From positions 46,571 through 110,570 of the forward strand of contig JAEWAQ010000065.1 of NCBI GenBank assembly GCA_023391635.1: a stretch of 64,000 nt of DNA, read 5' to 3'. How positions within the stretch are numbered: the first letter of the stretch is position 1; each line of letters begins with the position of its first letter. Below the pieces are notes generated by a model that had not been told where the DNA came from, made no database searches, and was given only the letters and a program-made list of their open reading frames with translations. Positions 34,207 through 42,201 of this stretch are shown here, piece by piece. The position numbers and the translations under genes are program-made. The DNA comes from Bacillota bacterium. Its GTDB lineage: Bacteria > Bacillota > Bacilli > Paenibacillales > Paenibacillaceae.

Positions 34207-34992
34207 TTATCTGGTGCTTCCTTGTTGCTTCTTCCGTTCCAGTTCCTGGAGCAACTGCGCATTCAGAATCCGGATATAAGTGCCTTTCATGCCCAGCGAC
34301 CGGGTTTCGATAACGCCTGCGCTTTCCAGCTTGCGCAGCGCGTTGACGATCACCGAACGGGTAATGCCCGCCCGGTCGGCGATTTTGGAGGCGACAAGCA
34401 GACCCTCCTTGCTGTCCAATTCTTCGAAAATCTGTTCGATCGCTTCGAATTCGCTGAACGACAACGATTGTACGGATACCGATACGATCGCCCTGTTTCG
34501 AGCCTCTGTTTCTCTTTCCTCGGCACGCTCGCGCAATATTTCCATGCCGATCTGCGTAGACCCGCATTCCGCCAAAATCAAATCGTCCTCTTCGAACATT
34601 TCTCCACGGCTGGATAGGACGATGGTCCCAAGTCGGTCTCCGCCGCCGACGATCGGCACGACGGTCACCATTCGATCGCGAAACGCAGGCTCCAGCTCAC
34701 CCAGCGTTTCTTGCTTCGACACGTTAACCGCCGTTTCCGCGATGCGCAGGAACGCTTCGTTGCACGGGGCCGGGAATCGCAGCTCGACAGGGTGTTCCCG
34801 GCGCAGCCAAGATTCGGCGAAATCGGACGACAGCGCGCTGCCCAGCACTTTGCCCCTGCGGCTTATGACGAACGCGTCCGCCTGGATCGTCGAACGCAGC
34901 ACCTCCGCCATCTCGCCGAAATTAAGCGGTTTGCCCGCCGCTTTCTGAAGCAATTTGTTCAAGGCGCGTATTTTTTCGAGTAGCGTCAACAT
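34207..34992 (-). CDS. codY: GTP- and branched-chain amino acid-sensing repressor CodY
   Basis: CodY represses amino acid transport, biosynthesis, competence and, in B. subtilis, flagellar genes when branched-chain amino acids and GTP are high. The 261-residue protein has the GAF sensor (about 1-155; NKLLQKAAGKPLNFGEMAEVL and DRMVTVVPIVGGGDRLGT). A linker helix follows, then the wHTH (VASKIADRAGITRSVIVNALRKLESAGVIETRSLGMKGTYI). All family positions appear kept. It ends the hslV-hslU-codY run and lies directly upstream of the flagellar operon it may regulate. Confidence 0.97.
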   Translation of the reverse strand: MLTLLEKIRALNKLLQKAAGKPLNFGEMAEVLRSTIQADAFVISRRGKVLGSALSSDFAESWLRREHPVELRFPAPCNEAFLRIAETAVNVSKQETLGELEPAFRDRMVTVVPIVGGGDRLGTIVLSSRGEMFEEDDLILAECGSTQIGMEILRERAEERETEARNRAIVSVSVQSLSFSEFEAIEQIFEELDSKEGLLVASKIADRAGITRSVIVNALRKLESAGVIETRSLGMKGTYIRILNAQLLQELERKKQQGSTR

Positions 34993-35021
34993 TCCTACGT
35001 CCTCCTGAAAACTGAGACAAA

Positions 35022-36413
35022 CTATAATATATATTGACTCAAATCGCGGTTGCTTGCAATGCCGGCCAGCTTCTCCCGCACATACTCCGGCGTGATGCTC
35101 ATCTCCTCGAGCTGCAATTCCGGCGCTTCGAAGCTAAGGTCCTCCAGCAGCTTCTCGAGCAACGTATGCAACCGGCGCGCCCCGATATTTTCCGTATTGC
35201 GATTCACATCCTGCGCCATACGGGCCATTTCCGCGATCGCGGCATCCGTGAATTCGATGCGGATTCCTTCCGTTTGCAGCAGCGCCGCGTATTGTTTGGT
35301 CAGCGCGTTCTGCGGCTCGGTGAGAATGCGGACGAAATCTTCATCCGTCAAGCTGCTCAATTCCACACGAATAGGGAACCTGCCCTGCAGCTCGGGAATG
35401 AGGTCGGAAGGCTTGGCGATATGAAAAGCGCCTGCAGCGATGAACAGAATGAAATCGGTCTTCACAGGGCCGTATTTGGTCATGACCGTCGACCCTTCCA
35501 CGATCGGCAGAATGTCCCGCTGCACGCCTTCGCGCGACACGTCGGGGCCTTGTCCGCGGCTCTGGCTTGCGATCTTGTCGATCTCGTCGAGGAAGATGAT
35601 ACCGGACTGTTCGGCCCGGCGAACGGACTCCGCTGTCACGTCGTCCATGTCGATCAATTTGCCTGCTTCTTCCTGCACCAACACTTTGCGCGCTTCCTTC
35701 ACGGACAGACGGCGTTTCTTTCTTCTTTTGGGAAGGAATTGCCCGAGCATCTCCTGCATGTTGCCTAGCTGCTCCTGCCCCGGGCCGGAAAACAGGTCCA
35801 TCATCGGCGGCGCCGCGTCTTCGACTTCGATCTCGACCGTCTCGTTCTCCAAGCTTCCCGCCGCCAGCTTCTCCATCGCTTCCCGGCGCTTCGCCTGAAT
35901 CCCCGGATCGGATGCTTCCGCCGGTTCTTCCGCTTGGTTCTGATTGCCGCCGAACAGCATCTCCAGCGGATTGCGCTGCGGCTTGGCTTTGCTCGGCGAC
36001 GGAACGAGCAACTCGGCCAATCGGGCTTCCGCCGCCCGTTCCGCCTTGTCTCGCACTGCCTCCATCCGCTCTTCCCTGACCATGCGAATAGCGGTCTCCA
36101 CCAGGTCGCGCACCATCGATTCCACATCGCGTCCGACGTAGCCGACCTCGGTGAACTTGGTCGCTTCGATCTTGATGAACGGCGCATGTACAAGCTTCGC
36201 CAGTCTTCTCGCGATCTCCGTCTTGCCCACGCCTGTCGGTCCGATCATGAGAATGTTTTTGGGCACGATCTCGTCCCGCAACTCTTCCGGCAGCAGACTG
36301 CGGCGGTAGCGATTGCGAAGCGCGACGGCGACCGATCGCTTGGCCGGCTTCTGTCCTACGATATATTTGTCCAGCTCCGCCACGATTTGGCGGGGGGTCA
36401 TCTGCTCGCTCAT
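35022..36413 (-). CDS. hslU: ATP-dependent protease ATPase subunit HslU (ClpY)
   Basis: HslU is the AAA+ unfoldase that feeds substrates to the HslV peptidase. The 463-residue product starts with the family motif TPRQIVAELDKYIVGQKPAKRSVA. It has Walker A GPTGVGKTEIARRLA, pore loop GYVGRDVES and Walker B GIIFLDEIDKI. A large inserted I domain spans about residues 105-240. The sensor 2 region is near the C-terminus (GARRLHTLLEKLLEDLSFEA). A GGAGG lies nine bases before the ATG. It follows hslV by 142 bases and precedes codY. Confidence 0.97.
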   Translation of the reverse strand: MSEQMTPRQIVAELDKYIVGQKPAKRSVAVALRNRYRRSLLPEELRDEIVPKNILMIGPTGVGKTEIARRLAKLVHAPFIKIEATKFTEVGYVGRDVESMVRDLVETAIRMVREERMEAVRDKAERAAEARLAELLVPSPSKAKPQRNPLEMLFGGNQNQAEEPAEASDPGIQAKRREAMEKLAAGSLENETVEIEVEDAAPPMMDLFSGPGQEQLGNMQEMLGQFLPKRRKKRRLSVKEARKVLVQEEAGKLIDMDDVTAESVRRAEQSGIIFLDEIDKIASQSRGQGPDVSREGVQRDILPIVEGSTVMTKYGPVKTDFILFIAAGAFHIAKPSDLIPELQGRFPIRVELSSLTDEDFVRILTEPQNALTKQYAALLQTEGIRIEFTDAAIAEMARMAQDVNRNTENIGARRLHTLLEKLLEDLSFEAPELQLEEMSITPEYVREKLAGIASNRDLSQYIL

Positions 36414-36432
36414 CGAATCATGCCTCCTAAGT

Positions 36433-36477
36433 AAAAACGACTGCGGCGTCCCCTTCGGGACAGAAAATGCCGTTTTT
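36433..36477 (-). promoter_or_regulatory. Inverted repeat between hslV and hslU
   Basis: The minus strand reads AAAAACGGC ... GTCCC/GGGAC ... GTCGTTTTTA, giving nested stems with a final T run. It lies between hslV and hslU and may be a weak terminator or attenuator ahead of hslU. The internal mismatches make it uncertain. Confidence 0.4.
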
Positions 36478-36555
36478 ATCGAAGATCATTCAGAAATGAA
36501 AAAGCGTGAAACTTATAAATTCTGAATAATCGAATGAATCTGGAATCCGGCGACG

Positions 36556-37098
36556 TCACACCTCTTCGACAACCAGATTGCCGTTCGTGAACACGCATAT
36601 TTCCGACGCGATCTCAAGCGCCGCCTTGGCCAACTCCTTGGCTTCCATATGCGAAGCGTGCTTCTTCATGGCACGCGCCGCGGCCAGCGCGAAGCTGCCG
36701 CCCGAACCGATCGCCAGAATGCCATCGTCCGGTTCGATTATCTCCCCGTTGCCCGACAGCAGCAGCATGCCGGTGGCGTCGACGACGATCATCATCGCCT
36801 CCAGCTTGCGCAGCACGCGATCGGACCGCCATTCCTTGGCCAGCTCCACCGCGGCACGCTGCAGGTTGCCGTGATGCTCCTCCAGCTTCCCCTCGAACTT
36901 CTCGAACAGCGTCAGGGCATCCGCCACGGAACCCGCGAAGCCTGCAAGCACTTGCCCTCGATACAGCCTGCGAACTTTCTTGGCCGAATGCTTCATGATC
37001 ATGCTGTTGCCGAACGTCACCTGGCCGTCGCCCGCGATGGCGCCCTTGCCGTTATGCCGTACGGCGCAGATCGTCGTCGCATGAAATTCCCCGCTCAT
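36556..37098 (-). CDS. hslV: ATP-dependent protease peptidase HslV (ClpQ/CodW type)
   Basis: HslV is the peptidase core of the HslUV protease. The 180-residue protein starts MSGEFHATTICAVRHNG. The Thr-Thr of the canonical mature N-terminus is preceded by six residues, as in B. subtilis ClpQ (MSSFHATTI), where an N-terminal serine serves as nucleophile. It carries the GDGQVTFGNSMIMKHSAKKVR and IGSGGSFALAAARAM segments. It starts 12 bases after trmFO. The codV/xerC gene that lies between trmFO and hslV in B. subtilis is absent at this locus. Confidence 0.95.
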   Translation of the reverse strand: MSGEFHATTICAVRHNGKGAIAGDGQVTFGNSMIMKHSAKKVRRLYRGQVLAGFAGSVADALTLFEKFEGKLEEHHGNLQRAAVELAKEWRSDRVLRKLEAMMIVVDATGMLLLSGNGEIIEPDDGILAIGSGGSFALAAARAMKKHASHMEAKELAKAALEIASEICVFTNGNLVVEEV

Positions 37099-37110
37099 CT
37101 TGCGCCCTCC

Positions 37111-38436
37111 TTATTGAACCTGCAGCGATTGCTTCGAGAACTCCTCGATGCTCGCCAGCGCGCGCTGGGCGATCGCCTCGTTCTTCTCCTTCTTGCTCCG
37201 GACGCGATGCCCGACGGGCGGGAACAGTCCGAAGTTCGCGTTCATCGGCTGAAAATGGCGGAAATCCGCCGTCGTGATGTATTGCGACATGCTGCCCAGC
37301 GTCGTTTCGGGCGGAAACGCGTGCGGCGCCAGTCCGCGCGCCAGCCTCCCGGCATTCCAGCCTGCAATCAAACCGGAAGCGGCCGATTCGACATAGCCTT
37401 CCACGCCCGTCATCTGACCGGCGAAGAACAGATTCGTCCTGCGCTTGCATTGGTAGGTGGACAGCAGCAACTTGGGGGAATTGATGAACGTATTGCGATG
37501 CATGACGCCATAACGGACGAATTCCGCCTCCGCGAGTCCCGGAATCATGCCGAATACCCGCTTCTGCTCGCCCCATTTGAGATGGGTTTGAAACCCGACC
37601 AGGTTGTACAGCGTGCCGGCCGCGTTGTCCTGACGGAGCTGCACGACGGCATGAGGCTGCTTGCCGGTGCGGGGGTCGATCAAGCCGACGGGCTTCAGCG
37701 GGCCGAACAGCATCGTCATCTTGCCCCGCCCTGCCATCACCTCGATCGGCATGCAGCCTTCGAACACCATTTCCTTCTCGAAATCTTTGACATGGGCCGT
37801 CTCGGCCGAGACAAGCGCTTCATGGAACGCATCGAATTCTTCTTCATTCATCGGGCAGTTGAGGTAGGCGGCTTCGCCTTTATCGTATCTGGACGCCAGG
37901 AACACCCGGTTCATGTCGATGGAATCCTTCTCCACGATCGGCGCTGCCGCATCGTAGAAATAAAAGTATTCCTCGCCAAGCAAGTCCCGGATCTGCTCGG
38001 ACAGCTCAGGCGAAGTGAGCGGTCCAGTGGCGATGATGGTGATGCCGTCCTCCGGGATCGTCTTGATCTCCTCGTTCACGACCGTCACAAGCGGATGCTC
38101 CCGCAGCCTGCGCGTCACTTCTCCCGAGAAGCCGTCCCGGTCGACAGCCAGCGCGCCTCCGGCAGGCACGGCATGCCGGTCCGCCGCCGACAGGATGAGC
38201 GAATCGAGCCGTCTCATCTCTTCTTTAAGCACGCCTACCGCATTCGTCAAACCGTTGGCGCGCAGACTGTTGCTGCACACAAGTTCGGCAAATTGCTCCG
38301 TATGGTGTGCTGGCGTGCTGCGTAGCGGCCTCATCTCGTATAAGGTGACAGGCACGCCTTGCGCCGCGGACTGCCAGGCAGCTTCGCTGCCCGCCAGTCC
38401 CGCGCCGACGACCGTCACACGCTGTCGTTCTTGCAT
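37111..38436 (-). CDS. trmFO: Folate-dependent tRNA m5U54 methyltransferase TrmFO
   Basis: TrmFO methylates U54 of tRNA with methylenetetrahydrofolate and FAD. The 441-residue protein has the Rossmann FAD motif VVGAGLAGSEAAWQSA. The family CSNSLRANGLTNAVG segment contains a conserved cysteine. GRGKMTMLFGPLKPVGL and the C-terminal FFAGQMTGVEGYVESAASG are also present. It was formerly called Gid. It lies between topA and hslV. A repeat-rich spacer of about 175 bases separates it from topA. Confidence 0.97.
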   Translation of the reverse strand: MQERQRVTVVGAGLAGSEAAWQSAAQGVPVTLYEMRPLRSTPAHHTEQFAELVCSNSLRANGLTNAVGVLKEEMRRLDSLILSAADRHAVPAGGALAVDRDGFSGEVTRRLREHPLVTVVNEEIKTIPEDGITIIATGPLTSPELSEQIRDLLGEEYFYFYDAAAPIVEKDSIDMNRVFLASRYDKGEAAYLNCPMNEEEFDAFHEALVSAETAHVKDFEKEMVFEGCMPIEVMAGRGKMTMLFGPLKPVGLIDPRTGKQPHAVVQLRQDNAAGTLYNLVGFQTHLKWGEQKRVFGMIPGLAEAEFVRYGVMHRNTFINSPKLLLSTYQCKRRTNLFFAGQMTGVEGYVESAASGLIAGWNAGRLARGLAPHAFPPETTLGSMSQYITTADFRHFQPMNANFGLFPPVGHRVRSKKEKNEAIAQRALASIEEFSKQSLQVQ

Positions 38437-38457
38437 GGGGTGTGCCTCCCGACATAG

Positions 38458-38522
38458 GGATCTTTGGGCATGACATCAGGATCTTTGAGCATGACATCAG
38501 GATCTTTGAGCGGAGCTCAAAG
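38458..38522. repeat. 21-bp tandem repeats with terminal hairpin
   Basis: Three copies of GGATCTTTGRGCATGACATCA-type units run head to tail (38458, 38479 and 38500). The third diverges into the perfect hairpin CTTTGAGC/GCTCAAAG at 38504-38522. Two 19-bp GTCACACCGAT-containing copies follow to about 38550. They fill the spacer between topA and trmFO. Confidence 0.85.
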
Positions 38523-38560
38523 TCACACCGATTCCTCAAAGTCACACCGATCACCCAAGG

Positions 38561-38607
38561 ACTCTCCGATCATAAGGATCCTTGGGCGCAGAGCCCAAGG
38601 TCCCTCG
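38561..38607. repeat. Interspersed intergenic repeat, copy 1
   Basis: The segment starts ACTCTCCGATCATAAGGATCC and contains the inverted repeat CCTTGGGC/GCCCAAGG. A close copy is present at 43156-43200 between sucC and sucD. The GGATCYTTGRGC core is shared with the adjacent tandem repeats. Confidence 0.82.
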
Positions 38608-38613
38608 TTGCGG

Positions 38614-40710
38614 CTAATCCGCCGCTTCGCTTTCGTCCGGCGCGGATTCATCGTGCCCGCAGACGGTGCAATGCCATTGCACGTTGCCGCGGCTGCGCTT
38701 CTCCACCATCAAACCGCCGCAGTCCGGGCAGGGTTGGGCAACCGGTTTGTCCCACGAGACATAGTCGCACTCCGGATAGCGGTCGCAGCCATAGAACAGA
38801 CGTCCTTTTTTGCTGCGCCGCTCTACGACCTGGCCTTTGCCGCACTTGGGACAGCCGACGCCGGTGTCCTTGACGATCGGCTTCGTGTTCCGGCAATCCG
38901 GAAATCCGGAGCACGCGAGAAATTTGCCGAACCGTCCCATCTTGTACACCATCGGCTTGCCGCACTTGTCGCAGTTCTCATCGGACGGCTCGTCGCGGAT
39001 TTCGACCTCTTTCATTTCTTCTTCCGCGACGGTCAGCCTTTTCTCGAACGATTTGTAAAATTCCCCGATGACCTGCACCCAATTTTCCTTGCCTTCTTCC
39101 ACATGATCCAGATCGTCTTCCATATGCGCCGTGAACTCCGCGTCGAGAATTTCCGGGAAAAATTCTTCCATTAACTGAATGATGAGCTCGCCCAATTCCG
39201 TCGGGACGAACTTCTTCTCTTCAATGGCCACGTAATTCCGCTTCTGGATCGTCTCGAGCGTCGGCGCATACGTACTCGGGCGGCCGATGCCGAGCTCTTC
39301 CAGCGTGCGCACCAAGCGTGCTTCCGTGTAGCGCGGCGGAGGCTGGGTGAAGTGTTGTTTCGGATCGATCTGCGAAGTCCGCACGCTCTCTCCCTCGGAC
39401 AGAGGGGGCAGCAGGCGCTCTTCATCCGATTGGCCGTCATCGTTGCCTTCCACGTAAATCTTCATGAAGCCGGGAAACTTGAGCTTTGAGCCGTTCGCGC
39501 GGAACTGAACCGGTCCGGCACTCAAATCCACCGTCATCGTATCGAGCACGGCTGACGCCATCTGGCTGGCGACATAACGTTCCCAGACCAGCTTATACAG
39601 CCTGAGCTGATCGCGGGTCAAATAACCTTTCACGGAGTCCGGCTCCCGGAGCACGGATGTCGGACGAATCGCCTCGTGCGCGTCCTGGGTGTTGGCGTTC
39701 TTCTTCAAGTAGATGCGCGGCGTTTCCGGCACGTAGGACTGGCCGTACTTCTGCGCGATGTAAGCGAGCGTTTCCTCTTGTGCAACGGGCGAAATCCGGG
39801 TTGAATCCGTTCGCATGTAGGTGATCAGACCGACGGTACCTTCGCTGCCCAGATCGACGCCTTCGTACAGCTGTTGGGCGATCTGCATCGTTTTCGCGGC
39901 GCGGAAATTCAGCTTGCGGGCCGCTTCCTGCTGCAGCGAGCTGGTGATGAACGGCGGCGAAGGATTGCGCTGGCGTTCCTTCTCCTTGACTTCTCCTACG
40001 GTGAAAGACGCGCCGTTTATCGCTTCCAGTACTTCTTTCACGTCCTGCTCGTTCTTCAATTCCTTCTTGTTGCCATTCAGGGAATGAAATTTGGCCTCGA
40101 ACGATGCGTCGTTTTTCATGAGATGCGCGGTAATGCTCCAATATTCTTCCGGAATGAAGGCATTGATCTCGTTCTCCCGGTCGATAACCAGCTTGACCGC
40201 AACCGACTGCACCCGGCCGGCGCTAAGCCCCTTCTTGACTTTCTTCCATAGCAGCGGGCTAATCTTGTAGCCGACGAGGCGGTCCAGTACGCGTCTGGCT
40301 TGCTGCGCATTGACCAAGTCCATGTCGATCGGGCGCGGCGACTTGAATGCGTCCTTTACCGCCTGTTTCGTGATCTCGTTGAACACGACGCGGCATTCTT
40401 CCCGCTCATCCAGCTCCAAATAGTGGGCCAGATGCCAGGCGATCGCTTCTCCCTCTCTGTCGGGGTCGGCCGCCAGATACACTTTTTTCACTTTTCGGCT
40501 GGCGTCCTTCAGTTCCTTAAGTACGTTTCCTTTGCCGCGAATCGTGATGTATTTCGGTTGGAATTCGTTTTCGATTTCAACGCCGATTTGGCTTTTGGGT
40601 AAATCCCGAATGTGGCCCATGGACGCTTTGACGATGAATTTGCTGCCCAAATATTTGCCGATTGTCTTGGCTTTGGCCGGGGACTCTACGATGACGAGCG
40701 AATCCGCCAC
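38614..40710 (-). CDS. topA: DNA topoisomerase I
   Basis: TopA relaxes negative supercoils by single-strand passage. The 698-residue protein begins ADSLVIVESPAKAKTIGKYLG, the TOPRIM domain. The acidic triad DPDREGEA lies near residue 75. The active-site Tyr is in GLITYMRTDSTRISP. Three Cys4 zinc ribbons end the protein (CDKCGKPM, CPKCGKGQ and CPDCGGLM), with only the last 15 residues after them. The GTG at 40710 is chosen over the ATG six bases upstream because AGGAGG is seven bases before it. It follows dprA and precedes trmFO. Confidence 0.96.
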   Translation of the reverse strand: MADSLVIVESPAKAKTIGKYLGSKFIVKASMGHIRDLPKSQIGVEIENEFQPKYITIRGKGNVLKELKDASRKVKKVYLAADPDREGEAIAWHLAHYLELDEREECRVVFNEITKQAVKDAFKSPRPIDMDLVNAQQARRVLDRLVGYKISPLLWKKVKKGLSAGRVQSVAVKLVIDRENEINAFIPEEYWSITAHLMKNDASFEAKFHSLNGNKKELKNEQDVKEVLEAINGASFTVGEVKEKERQRNPSPPFITSSLQQEAARKLNFRAAKTMQIAQQLYEGVDLGSEGTVGLITYMRTDSTRISPVAQEETLAYIAQKYGQSYVPETPRIYLKKNANTQDAHEAIRPTSVLREPDSVKGYLTRDQLRLYKLVWERYVASQMASAVLDTMTVDLSAGPVQFRANGSKLKFPGFMKIYVEGNDDGQSDEERLLPPLSEGESVRTSQIDPKQHFTQPPPRYTEARLVRTLEELGIGRPSTYAPTLETIQKRNYVAIEEKKFVPTELGELIIQLMEEFFPEILDAEFTAHMEDDLDHVEEGKENWVQVIGEFYKSFEKRLTVAEEEMKEVEIRDEPSDENCDKCGKPMVYKMGRFGKFLACSGFPDCRNTKPIVKDTGVGCPKCGKGQVVERRSKKGRLFYGCDRYPECDYVSWDKPVAQPCPDCGGLMVEKRSRGNVQWHCTVCGHDESAPDESEAAD

Positions 40711-40756
40711 ATCCATTCCTCCTCTCCAACGGTCAACGATTGCCTGAATCCTTCTT

Positions 40757-40786
40757 AATATACGTTAGCATATACGTTCTTCGCAA
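40757..40786 (-). promoter_or_regulatory. Candidate promoter for topA
   Basis: On the minus strand TTGCGA and TATATT are separated by 18 bases. Two ACGTATAT copies overlap the -10 region. It lies in the dprA-topA gap. Confidence 0.5.
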
Positions 40787-40806
40787 CCAACGCAAACGAA
40801 GACAGT

Positions 40807-41922
40807 TCAGAGCGCGCCATACAGCGAACCGGGCAAACGGTGAATGCGCCGCTTGAGCTGCATGGACAACAGCAAGGAGGGTAGGCGGTTGGCTTCGATT
40901 CCGCAGTCTGCGGACAGCTCGTCGATCGAGCGCGGTTCGTCAAGCAGCAACTCATAGACCGTCCGTTCCTCTTCTGTCAATTCGTCGTTGGCGGACGAAA
41001 GACTGTTCCTTTGCAAGAGGATGTCCGGCGACGGTTCGACATGACGGGCGAACGTCGCGATGACGTCTTCCGCAGCGAGCGCGATCGTCGCCGATCCTTC
41101 GGACAGCAGCTTCATTGCGCCCCGGCTTCTGGGCGATGTCACGGGGCCGGGCACGACATAGACGGTACGGTTTGCCTTGAACGCGCATTCCGCCGTGATG
41201 AGCGCACCGCTGTTCTCCGGCGCTTCCGCAATGACGACAGCGAGCGACAGGCCGGCGATGATCCGGTTGCGCGACGGAAACATACCGGAATGATAGGGAG
41301 TGCCGGGCGGCGCTTCGGACAGCAGCAGGCCTTTCGCTTCGATCGCCCGGTACAGCTGGCGATTCTCGGGCGGATAGATCTGTTCCACCGGCAGTCCGAG
41401 TACGGCGATCGTGCCGCCGGCGCGATCGAGTGCCCCGCGATGCGCGCATGTATCGATTCCCCTGGCCAAGCCGCTGACGACCGTGAATCCTCTGTCTGCG
41501 AACGCGGCAGCGAACGATTCCGCCACGTGCCTGCCGTATGCGGTAGCCAGCCTCGTGCCAACGATGGCGATCGCAGGGCGGGACAGCAGCGACAGATCTC
41601 CTCGGTAATAGAGCACTTGCGGCGAGCCTTCCGTCCGCCGCAGCCTGGACGGGTACGATTTGTCTGCAATCGTCAGCACGCCGATCCCGTCGCGCTCGCG
41701 CCGTGCCCGGCCAGCCTCGACGCACTCTTCCCGAAGGCTTGCGGCCACGGCGGCCGCTTGCTTGAGCGACAGTCCGCAATCGCGCAAGTCGCCTTCCCGC
41801 ATGCCGGGATAGACGGGACGCTCCCTGCGGGCTTCCCACAGCTTCTGAATCGTCTGCCAGCCGATGCCGTCCGTCTCATGAAGAGCAACCAATGTTTCAC
41901 GTGAAATACCGTTGTTTGCCAT
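40807..41922 (-). CDS. dprA: DNA processing protein DprA
   Basis: DprA loads RecA on incoming single-stranded DNA in natural transformation. The 371-residue protein has the Rossmann core with SGLARGIDTCAHRGALD, GGTIAVLGLPVEQIYPPENR, and PSRNRIIAGLS. The C-terminal winged-helix DprA domain ends near LPGSLYGAL. The ATG at 41922 follows AAGGAG by eight bases. It precedes topA and follows sucD across a terminator and a 270-base spacer. A parS-like site lies within its first codons. Confidence 0.94.
   Translation of the reverse strand: MANNGISRETLVALHETDGIGWQTIQKLWEARRERPVYPGMREGDLRDCGLSLKQAAAVAASLREECVEAGRARRERDGIGVLTIADKSYPSRLRRTEGSPQVLYYRGDLSLLSRPAIAIVGTRLATAYGRHVAESFAAAFADRGFTVVSGLARGIDTCAHRGALDRAGGTIAVLGLPVEQIYPPENRQLYRAIEAKGLLLSEAPPGTPYHSGMFPSRNRIIAGLSLAVVIAEAPENSGALITAECAFKANRTVYVVPGPVTSPRSRGAMKLLSEGSATIALAAEDVIATFARHVEPSPDILLQRNSLSSANDELTEEERTVYELLLDEPRSIDELSADCGIEANRLPSLLLSMQLKRRIHRLPGSLYGAL
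41893..41908. promoter_or_regulatory. parS-like ParB/Spo0J binding site
   Basis: The 16-base sequence TGTTTCACGTGAAATA differs from the Bacillus parS consensus (TGTTTCACGTGAAACA) at one base. It lies inside the dprA coding start, encoding GISRET on the minus strand. A degenerate second motif, ACGTGAAA, is about 70 bases upstream. Confidence 0.6.
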
Positions 41923-42088
41923 TATTAGCACTCCTTGTAGAATGTAATCGAATGATGGCGTCGAGCCCTTTCATGCGCTACGTGAAATGACAAATTGCTG
42001 CAACTCGACAAAAACCGCTTGCAGCCCTATCTCCCCCTCAGTCTATTCAACCTCAACATGTCGATGCTGCTTGCCGACCTTCAAAACG

Positions 42089-42135
42089 AAAAAGCAGCCG
42101 CCCGGCACCTCATCAGAAGGTGCGGACGGCTGCTT
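42089..42135 (-). terminator. Intrinsic terminator after sucD
   Basis: The minus strand carries a long interrupted stem, AGCAGCCG/CGGCTGCT plus CACCTT/AGGTGC, followed by five T. It terminates the sucC-sucD operon upstream of dprA. Confidence 0.88.
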
Positions 42136-42201
42136 GCCGATCCGGTTCGTTATATATGCGTCGCAGGGATGGCCCCTAGCGATGTCGCTTCTATACTAGC
42201 A

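Noticed and set aside
36649..38325. Plus-strand open frame of 558 codons over hslV and trmFO
   Set aside because: It spans the reverse complement of two clear conserved genes.
41970..41990. Second parS site upstream of dprA
   Set aside because: Only the half ACGTGAAA matches; about 10 of 16 positions agree with the consensus.
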